From positions 248,001 to 312,000 of the forward strand of contig NZ_AP028067.1 in NCBI RefSeq assembly GCF_030297155.1: DNA of 64,000 nucleotides, given 5' to 3'. This DNA comes from Vibrio sp. FE10. Lineage in GTDB: Bacteria; Pseudomonadota; Gammaproteobacteria; Enterobacterales; Vibrionaceae. A model generated the notes under the pieces. That model was not told where the DNA came from and ran no database searches. It saw only the letters and a list, made by a program, of their open reading frames with translations. Below, piece by piece: positions 58,878-64,000 of this stretch (its first letter is position 1; each line of letters begins with the position of its first letter). Position numbers and translations under genes: made by a program.

Positions 58878-60167
58878 TTGTCAAATCTACAATTCAATAA
58901 AAGAGAAATATTTCCCAACCCTTCGGATACCTTTTTTTTCAAGCTTGAGCCGTTAGAAGAGATTAAAGATGAGTGTATTTTTGTATTAGATGCCAATGTT
59001 CTCTTATTGCCATATACGACAGGGGTAAAAAGCTTAAATGCAATAAAAGGTGTTTACAAATCACTCTCTGAAGCAGACAGAATGTTTTTACCTGCTCAGG
59101 CAACAAGGGAGTTTTTGGATAATCGAGCTACAAAAATAGCTGATATGAACTATGGTTTATCCCAAAAGATGACCCAAAGTTTTCAATACGTTGGATCTCA
59201 CCCTTTGCTAAGTGAACTTGATGAATATAAGGCTTTGGAAGAACAGGAAAAGAAAGTCCGTGACGCGATTAAGTCTTATCAAGGCGAAATCAAGAAAACT
59301 CTTGAGGTAATAAAGTCGTGGGGTTGGAACGACCCAGTAAGTGATATGTATCATGAAATATTAGGTGGTAGAGTTCTATCCGATGAAGCGCTGGATATTC
59401 AAAATATTGAAAAAGATCTAAAACGCAGAAATGAGTTAAACATTCCGCCCGGCTATAAAGATAAAAATAAAGATGAGAATCAAGCTGGCGACCTCCTCAT
59501 TTGGCATGAAATACTATTGTTAGCTACTGAAAAAAAGAAGCATTTAGTTTTTATTTCTGGAGACGAAAAACCAGATTGGTGGCATCAAAGTGGAAAGAAG
59601 CCTCTTTACCCGAGGTTTGAATTGGTTGATGAATATAGAGAAAAATCAGAAGGGCGATCGTTTCATATTATAAGTCTTTCAAGTTTACTTGAGTTATTTA
59701 ATGCAGAAGATGAAGTCGTTAAAGCCGTAAAATCATCTGAAGATAGTGTTAAATTTAAAACTAAACAATCGCTTCATTCTAACTCTGAGTTAGTTGAAAG
59801 AGCATTGCTAATCGTTAAAAGTCTTCGTGCGGCTCTTATGGAAAATAGGATGGCAAGCGAGCGGGTGTCGGAGCAAAGAATGCTAAAGATGAGCACTGCC
59901 TCTGATGAAGAACGCTCTGAAGTTTGGAATAAATTTCATCAACTTGATAGAGAGCCTACTTTGAATCTTATGCATTATTACAATTCAAATTTTAAAATTG
60001 ATGCAATTATGACCCGTGATGAAATTGAATCTCGTCTACCGAATGATATTTTAGATAATCGCGACATCTTTTCTTCTCGTATGTATGAGCATCCAACAAA
60101 CCCATTGGGCTTGGAAAGAGTAATTGATGATCTAGAATATTTGGCGAAGTGTTTACCATCAGCTTAA
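58878..60167 (+). CDS. PIN-like domain protein (PIN_8 type), possible defence cargo
   Basis: This is a putative metal-dependent ribonuclease. The 429-aa protein has the acidic residues of a PIN fold: D38 (CIFVLDANVLLL), E78 (QATREFLDN), D205 (QAGDLLIWHEIL) and D229 (VFISGDEKPDWW). A roughly 100-residue helical insertion lies between E78 and D205, and a helical C-terminal half of unknown role follows. The start is TTG 58878 with TTGGAGT upstream. It stands apart from the phage operon (176 bp before it), is more AT-rich and lies beside the integrase, the usual place for cargo genes. PIN_8-type proteins often appear among mobile defence genes; whether this one protects against other phages is unknown. 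Confidence 0.7.
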   Translation: MSNLQFNKREIFPNPSDTFFFKLEPLEEIKDECIFVLDANVLLLPYTTGVKSLNAIKGVYKSLSEADRMFLPAQATREFLDNRATKIADMNYGLSQKMTQSFQYVGSHPLLSELDEYKALEEQEKKVRDAIKSYQGEIKKTLEVIKSWGWNDPVSDMYHEILGGRVLSDEALDIQNIEKDLKRRNELNIPPGYKDKNKDENQAGDLLIWHEILLLATEKKKHLVFISGDEKPDWWHQSGKKPLYPRFELVDEYREKSEGRSFHIISLSSLLELFNAEDEVVKAVKSSEDSVKFKTKQSLHSNSELVERALLIVKSLRAALMENRMASERVSEQRMLKMSTASDEERSEVWNKFHQLDREPTLNLMHYYNSNFKIDAIMTRDEIESRLPNDILDNRDIFSSRMYEHPTNPLGLERVIDDLEYLAKCLPSA

Positions 60168-60168
60168 C

Positions 60169-60189
60169 ACTTGGGATTCAATCCCAAGT
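60169..60189 (+). other. Hairpin directly after the PIN-domain gene
   Basis: ACTTGGGAT, TCA, ATCCCAAGT is a perfect 9-bp stem starting two bases past the stop. No T-run follows, so terminator function is uncertain. Confidence 0.5.
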
Positions 60190-60362
60190 ATTGAGCAAGC
60201 TTGTTGTTACTTATCTATGGGAACTGTGAGATGGTGACCTGAGTCTCTGTAGTCTTAGCGTTTTCCCAATGCAAGCTCGGGTGCTGCGGGCTTCCCATAC
60301 CGATCCATAAACCCCTAAATTGATAAAATCTATAAGACACTTTTATCCAGAACCGAGTTAGT

Positions 60363-60387
60363 AAAAGGCTCATTACTGAGCCTTTTT
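60363..60387. terminator. Bidirectional terminator between the cargo gene and the integrase
   Basis: AAAAGGCTCA, loop TTACT-like, TGAGCCTTTTT forms a stem with T-runs on both strands. It includes the stop codon of the integrase gene. Confidence 0.8.
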
Positions 60388-61443
60388 ATGCAATTTATGC
60401 GGGAACAGCTGAGTATAAACTTGCCACAAAATATTCAAGTTTCGGTGACCTGTCACTTGAGCTACTTCTTCAATTGAGTAGCCCTTTTCAAATAATCGAC
60501 TAGCTCCCTCTCTTCGTAAATCGTGGTACCTCAAATCTTCAATTCCTAACTCGTTTCTCACTCTTTGAAAGCCTGCACTCACACTTCGTGAGTTGTATGG
60601 GAAAATGAGTTCGCCTTTATTCGGTTGCTTTAGTGCGATCTCAAATGACTCACCAAGCAACGGTACTATCATATGATTACCTTCTTTCTTCCTTGGGTCT
60701 TTCCTGTCTCTGACAAGTATCGTTTTATGTTCTTGGTTGAGGTCTTCCCAACGCAGCTTGCAGACTTCACCAATTCGCATACAAGTAAGAATGCTGAACT
60801 CAAGAATATCGGTGAATGGGATTCGAGTTGTGCCGTTTGGCCGGAAAGATTCACGTTGTTCTAATCCAAGTTTTAAGAGTTTCAGTTCTTCAGACGTTGG
60901 GCGACGTGTTCGTTTCTGACTCTTACCGACTAACCCCATATCAATCAGAACGGGTACGGCTTCATCAAATATCTGGTGATTGGTGTCGATGTTGAAGACA
61001 GGCTTAGATTTTTTCATTACAGAACGTAGGTAAGCAATATCATGATAAATCGTTGCGGGTTTTGCTCCTGCGCCTCTTCTATTTTTACAGTGCTCGATTA
61101 AGTCGCTAGTTCGTAGCTGATTACTCTCAACTTGGGCGATGTCGCAATCCCTAAGCATTTTAATAACGTAGCGTTTTGTTCGGCCTGTATTGTCCCAAAG
61201 ATCTCGTTCGACCATGAATAAATCGAGGAGTACCGAAAGGGGGACTGTTTTAGGTTGATTTAGTACCCCTTGAGCCTCTAATTCAGCAACCCTTTTTTTA
61301 CCTAGAGATTTAGCGAGTGCTTTCTTTTTTAGAGTTTTGCTTTCCCTGTGTATAATGCGCGAATTCTTTTTAACGATGATTGTTACCTTGAACCTTTGTT
61401 CACCGCTTTTTAGCTTTCTGGTCTCGATGGTATAACTTGCCAT
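60373..61443 (-). CDS. int: Tyrosine integrase targeting dusA
   Basis: This is a site-specific recombinase that would insert the phage at dusA. The 356-aa protein has an N-terminal arm-binding part and a core-binding part (about residues 65-165). The catalytic domain has all residues visible: R223 (LTCMRIGEVCKLRW), H307 and R310 (YHDLRREGASRLF), H333 (TGHRN) and the nucleophile Y343 (WQVYTQLF). The start ATG 61443 has TAGGAG before it. It lies immediately next to the attachment site in dusA, as is usual. A family of integrases specific for the dusA 5' end has been described; whether this protein belongs to the same clade needs an alignment. Confidence 0.9.
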   Translation of the reverse strand: MASYTIETRKLKSGEQRFKVTIIVKKNSRIIHRESKTLKKKALAKSLGKKRVAELEAQGVLNQPKTVPLSVLLDLFMVERDLWDNTGRTKRYVIKMLRDCDIAQVESNQLRTSDLIEHCKNRRGAGAKPATIYHDIAYLRSVMKKSKPVFNIDTNHQIFDEAVPVLIDMGLVGKSQKRTRRPTSEELKLLKLGLEQRESFRPNGTTRIPFTDILEFSILTCMRIGEVCKLRWEDLNQEHKTILVRDRKDPRKKEGNHMIVPLLGESFEIALKQPNKGELIFPYNSRSVSAGFQRVRNELGIEDLRYHDLRREGASRLFEKGYSIEEVAQVTGHRNLNILWQVYTQLFPHKLHKKAQ

Positions 61444-61458
61444 TGTCCAACTCCTAAA

Positions 61459-61477
61459 GGGGTACTTGAGGGGTACT
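61459..61477 (+). repeat. Paired GGGGTACT sites near the right end (possible integrase arm sites)
   Basis: GGGGTACT at 61459-61466 and 61470-61477, 11 bp apart, just upstream of the int start. The spacing is the same as in the left-end pair (48210, 48221). A further copy, inverted, lies inside int at 61262-61269. Confidence 0.55.
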
Positions 61478-61510
61478 ACAGGAAGTAATTCCGTTTAATT
61501 CTAGGTAATT

Positions 61511-61530
61511 CACTGTATGTTTGTACAGTA
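61511..61530. promoter_or_regulatory. LexA (SOS) box between int and dusA
   Basis: CACTGTATGTTTGTACAGTA contains CTGT-N8-ACAG exactly and matches the LexA consensus TACTGTATATATATACAGTA closely, with arms ACTGTA/TACAGT perfect. It overlaps a possible leftward promoter for int (TGTACA, 18 bases, TAGAAT) and lies 18 bp before the dusA start codon. Confidence 0.75.
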
Positions 61531-61547
61531 TTAATTGAGACTGAATC

Positions 61548-62552
61548 ATGACAAACACTAATAAAACCAGTAAATACGCTAGTAACCGACTTTCTGTTGC
61601 ACCCATGCTCGATTGGACTGACCGCCACTGTCGTTACTTTCACCGTTTGCTTTCTCAGCAGACTCTTCTGTACACGGAAATGGTAACCACAGGTGCGATC
61701 TTACATGGTAAGGGCGACTTCCTAGAATATAACGAGCAAGAACATCCTCTTGCACTTCAACTTGGTGGTTCAAATCCTGTTGATTTAGCTGCTTGTGCCA
61801 AGCTTGCTGGTGAGCGTGGCTATGATGAAGTAAACCTAAACGTAGGTTGTCCTTCAGACCGAGTTCAAAATGGTCGCTTTGGCGCATGTTTAATGGCTGA
61901 GCCTGAGCTGGTGGCAGATTGTGTTTCAGCGATGAAGGAAGTGACTGATATTCCAATCACTGTGAAAACGCGAATTGGTATTGATGACCAAGACTCTTAT
62001 GAGTTTCTAACTAAGTTTGTTTCGACGGTTTCTGAAAAAGGCGGCTGTGAGCAATTTACTATTCACGCGCGTAAAGCGTGGTTGAGTGGCCTTAGCCCGA
62101 AAGAGAACCGTGAGATCCCACCGCTAGATTACGATCGTGCATACCAAATCAAGAAAGACTTCTCTGATCTTGTGATTGCTGTAAATGGTGGCATTACGAC
62201 GCTTGAGCAAACTAAAGAGCACTTGCAACACCTTGATGGTGTGATGGTTGGTCGTGAGGCATACCATAGCCCGTTTATCTTGGCTGAAGTCGACCAACAG
62301 ATCTTTGGTTTGGATACGCCTATTAAGAAGCGCTCACAAGTAGTCGAAGAGATGTATCCGTACATTGAACGTGAATTATCGAATGGTGCAAGCCTAGGAC
62401 ACATCTCTCGTCATATGCTTGGTTTGTTCCAAAGCATGCCGGGTGCAAGACAATGGCGTCGCTACATCAGTGAAAATGCGCATAAGAAAGGCGCGGGTAT
62501 CGAGGTGGTGCAGACAGCATTGGCTAAGATTCCTAAAGAGCTAAACGTATAA
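61548..62552 (+). CDS. dusA: tRNA-dihydrouridine synthase A (5' end supplied by the prophage)
   Basis: DusA reduces U20 and U20a in the D-loop of tRNAs, using FMN and NADPH. The 334-aa protein is complete: [21 protein letters not shown] at the start of the barrel, [21 protein letters not shown] with the catalytic Cys, and VNGGITT and [12 protein letters not shown] for the FMN phosphate. The first 19 codons ([19 protein letters not shown]), the ribosome site and the promoter are phage DNA up to the att core at 61605. The original 5' end is the stub at 48126. Two-residue agreement on either side of the core shows that the phage sequence mimics the host protein. The gene is probably still functional. 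Confidence 0.94.
   Translation: MTNTNKTSKYASNRLSVAPMLDWTDRHCRYFHRLLSQQTLLYTEMVTTGAILHGKGDFLEYNEQEHPLALQLGGSNPVDLAACAKLAGERGYDEVNLNVGCPSDRVQNGRFGACLMAEPELVADCVSAMKEVTDIPITVKTRIGIDDQDSYEFLTKFVSTVSEKGGCEQFTIHARKAWLSGLSPKENREIPPLDYDRAYQIKKDFSDLVIAVNGGITTLEQTKEHLQHLDGVMVGREAYHSPFILAEVDQQIFGLDTPIKKRSQVVEEMYPYIERELSNGASLGHISRHMLGLFQSMPGARQWRRYISENAHKKGAGIEVVQTALAKIPKELNV
61605..61617 (+). repeat. attR core inside dusA
   Basis: ATGCTCGATTGGA, the second copy of the 13-bp repeat. The host sequence continues as CTGACCGCC, coding Thr-Asp-Arg. Confidence 0.85.
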
Positions 62553-62559
62553 CTTCCTT

Positions 62560-62655
62560 CGAAGCTAAAAGTTTGAGCTTAAAAGCCCAAGTAAAAAACC
62601 TAAGCTTAAAAACTTAATCTTAAAAACCTAAGGTTAAATTCGCCACTAGAGGCTA
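62560..62655. repeat. Degenerate short repeats after dusA
   Basis: GCTTAAAAGCCCAAG, CTAAGCTTAAAAAC, TTAATCTTAAAAACC and similar 14-15 bp units are strung together between the dusA stop and the terminator. Confidence 0.5.
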
Positions 62656-62678
62656 AATTTACCATTGATAGTTTCTTT

Positions 62679-62709
62679 AAAAGCCACGCATTAATATGTG
62701 TGGCTTTTT
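62679..62709 (+). terminator. Intrinsic terminator after dusA
   Basis: AAAAGCCACGCATTAATATGTGTGGCTTTTT: a stem with one G-T pair and a T-run. Confidence 0.85.
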
Positions 62710-62749
62710 ATTTGACTGATAAATAAGGATTTTATTGGTTTTATTAACT

Positions 62750-62765
62750 TGGTATGGAAGCTGCA
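62750..62765 (+). promoter_or_regulatory. Sigma-54 type promoter of pspG
   Basis: TGGTATGGAAGCTGCA matches TGGYAYR-N4-TTGCW with one mismatch, and the GG and GC are ten bases apart as required. It lies about 50 bp before the pspG start. E. coli pspG is transcribed by sigma-54 with PspF. Confidence 0.6.
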
Positions 62766-62814
62766 ATGTTAGAAAATAGGAAAGATAGGTCATTAACTCA
62801 TGAGGGAGACCATT

Positions 62815-63036
62815 ATGTTTGAATTAATCTTTGTTCTTATTTTCGTTGCCACTCTACTTGTCACTGGTATTACGTTTATGACGGTATTGGCTGCAACTGG
62901 AGTCGCGTTAGCTGTCATGTTGGTCTTAGGTATGATGGGCGTCGTGTTTAAGTTGCTGCCTTGGTTAATCGTGATTGCATTGGGTATCTGGTTTTTCAAA
63001 AACTTTGTGCACAGTTCTAACCAAAGACGTTACTAA
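62815..63036 (+). CDS. pspG: Phage shock protein G
   Basis: PspG is a small inner-membrane effector of the phage shock response. The 73-aa protein has two to three hydrophobic helices (MFELIFVLIFVATLLVTGITF, then VALAVMLVLGMMGVVF) and the conserved KLLPWLIVIALGIWFFK segment, ending in a basic QRRY tail. I chose ATG 62815, which fits PspG; an in-frame GTG- or ATG-like start further upstream (62800) would add five polar residues. E. coli has the same order, dusA-pspG. Confidence 0.9.
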   Translation: MFELIFVLIFVATLLVTGITFMTVLAATGVALAVMLVLGMMGVVFKLLPWLIVIALGIWFFKNFVHSSNQRRY

Positions 63037-63171
63037 GGTCATGGTGTCGTCAAATCTTTGATCGTCAGCGGTTTATCGTTTTAGAATTTAAGATGTGTGG
63101 TAGAATTTTCCCCAATAATCTATGAATGTGCATACAATTAGCACAACGATATGGAATTGGAGCTACCTCAA

Positions 63172-63840
63172 ATGAATAAAATGCCATTAATTGCTTTAGT
63201 GGGAATGCTATCTTTAAGCTCGGCAGTATCTGCTGAAGAAGAGTTTTCTTACACGGCTAAAGTCGGTGCCGATATGTGGTGGGGAAGTACAAAGCTAAAC
63301 GAAGTTAGACAAGATGACGACTCTAATTCACCTTCGTTGTATCTCGCATTTGAGCACAATGCCCCGATGCTACCAAACGCTAGTTTTCGCTATACTTCTG
63401 TGGATGCGGATTCATTGGCCTTCGATAAGTACGATTACACCTTCTATTACACATTGTTAGATCACAAGCTGATGAACTTTGATGCCGGTGTGACGTTCAC
63501 GCAATATTCAAACTCGAATTACATCGAACCGAAAACGGGTGGCGCTCAAACAAGCTTTGATGAATTCACTTGGAGCTTCTACGGTAACGCAGAGATCAAC
63601 GTTCCTGACACCAACTTCGATATCATTGGTACGATGGAGTTCGGTGATAGCAGTGGCATCAAGAGCACTGACTTGATGGCGGGTGTTCAGTACCGAATTC
63701 CTGTATCAGAATCTGAAATTGCCTTGCGTGGTGGTTACCGTGTTATCGATCTAGACTCGGATGAGTTCTTTAGCTCTGATCTAGGTAAAAGCTTTGTCAT
63801 GGTAGATGGCTGGTTTGCTGGCGCTGAAGTGCGCTTCTAG
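63172..63840 (+). CDS. Outer membrane beta-barrel protein (TIGR04219-like)
   Basis: This is a 222-aa outer membrane protein with a signal peptide (MNKMPLIALVGMLSLSSAVSA). It has about eight amphipathic strands, for example FSYTAKVGADMWWGSTKLN and ASFRYTSVDADSLAFD, and the final strand GWFAGAEVRF ends in Phe. It resembles the family of uncharacterised Vibrio/Shewanella barrel proteins that begin this way. ATG 63172 has TTGGAG upstream; the frame also allows an ATG seven codons earlier. Function is unknown, and no operon partner is present. Confidence 0.75.
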   Translation: MNKMPLIALVGMLSLSSAVSAEEEFSYTAKVGADMWWGSTKLNEVRQDDDSNSPSLYLAFEHNAPMLPNASFRYTSVDADSLAFDKYDYTFYYTLLDHKLMNFDAGVTFTQYSNSNYIEPKTGGAQTSFDEFTWSFYGNAEINVPDTNFDIIGTMEFGDSSGIKSTDLMAGVQYRIPVSESEIALRGGYRVIDLDSDEFFSSDLGKSFVMVDGWFAGAEVRF

Positions 63841-63872
63841 GCTATTCAAGCTCATTTAGAACGAATTTTAAG

Positions 63873-63902
63873 AACGCCACTTTATTAAGTGGCGTTTTTT
63901 TA
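63873..63902 (+). terminator. Intrinsic terminator after the outer membrane protein gene
   Basis: AACGCCACTT, loop TATT, AAGTGGCGTTTTTTT: a perfect stem and T-run. Confidence 0.88.
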
Positions 63903-64000
63903 TATCTATTGATTATATCTTTCTGGAATTAGTTAGCACATTCATCACTTTCGACCATCCTTATACAGAGATCGAATTAGCGTCTATTCTTATAAGGTCT

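Larger units (their letters stand above)
48159..61604. mobile_element. Integrated tailless (PM2/corticovirus-like) prophage in dusA
   Basis: The element spans 13,446 bp between two copies of ATGCTCGATTGGA. It carries an integrase, CI-like repressor, PrtN-like activator, GpA-type rolling-circle replication protein, FtsK/HerA-type ATPase, candidate double-jelly-roll capsid protein, many small single-TM proteins, M15 endopeptidase and a PIN-domain cargo gene. It lacks terminase, portal, tail and baseplate genes. PM2, the type corticovirus, has a genome of about 10 kb, a P2 capsid protein of about 269 aa, a P9 ATPase and a P12 replication protein of the same classes. Related prophages have been reported in marine bacteria. 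Confidence 0.8.

Overview
The window is a stretch of chromosome from a marine Vibrio, most likely of the Splendidus clade. That placement is an inference from the protein sequences, the purA-motX pairing and the gene order. About 50 kb is conserved core genome whose order largely follows the Escherichia coli efp/frd/psd/mutL/hfl/purA/rnr/rpsF and zur-dusA-pspG neighbourhoods. The remaining 13.4 kb (48159-61604) is a prophage inserted into dusA.

Layout of the core. 1-2680: end of an MgtC-family gene, a type IV pilin-like gene, and epmB divergent from efp. 3075-6445: frdDCBA on the minus strand, with epmA just beyond, so all three EF-P modification components (efp, epmB, epmA) lie within 7 kb. 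8028-12659: an EamA transporter, a dCache chemoreceptor and a DASS dicarboxylate transporter. 12957-15744: psd and rsgA on the minus strand, divergent from orn. 15924-18040: fifteen tRNA genes, alternating Gly(GCC) and initiator Met(CAT), largely as a 282-300 bp tandem repeat. 18041-18651: AT-rich noncoding DNA with a cluster of DnaA boxes, at the place where E. coli has datA. 18652-31458: queG, then tsaE-amiB-mutL-miaA-hfq-hflX-hflK-hflC, yjeT and purA. 31633-32392: motX with a sigma-28 type promoter. 32614-39220: an exported amidohydrolase, rnr, rlmB and rpsF-rpsR-rplI. 39444-47812: a DUF481 outer membrane protein, dnaB, alr, an Omp85-type barrel protein, yjbQ, pgi, cheX and zur. 61548-63840: dusA, pspG and an outer membrane protein.

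The prophage. It is bounded by a 13-bp direct repeat inside the start of dusA. The original first 15 codons of dusA survive as a stub on the far side (48126-48179), and the element supplies a replacement 5' end. From left to right it carries a LexA-like CI repressor divergent from a PrtN-like activator, small early genes, a GpA-type rolling-circle replication protein, a FtsK/HerA-type packaging ATPase, a 271-aa candidate double-jelly-roll capsid protein related to corticovirus PM2 P2, a string of small single-TM proteins, three unrecognised probable virion proteins, a membrane-anchored M15 endopeptidase with two small membrane proteins (lysis), a PIN-domain cargo gene and a tyrosine integrase. 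No terminase, portal or tail gene is present. I read it as a temperate, tailless, membrane-containing phage of the PM2 type. A near-consensus LexA box sits between the integrase and dusA, and paired GGGGTAC repeats lie near both ends.

All calls rest on reading the sequence and on recall of protein families. No database search was run.
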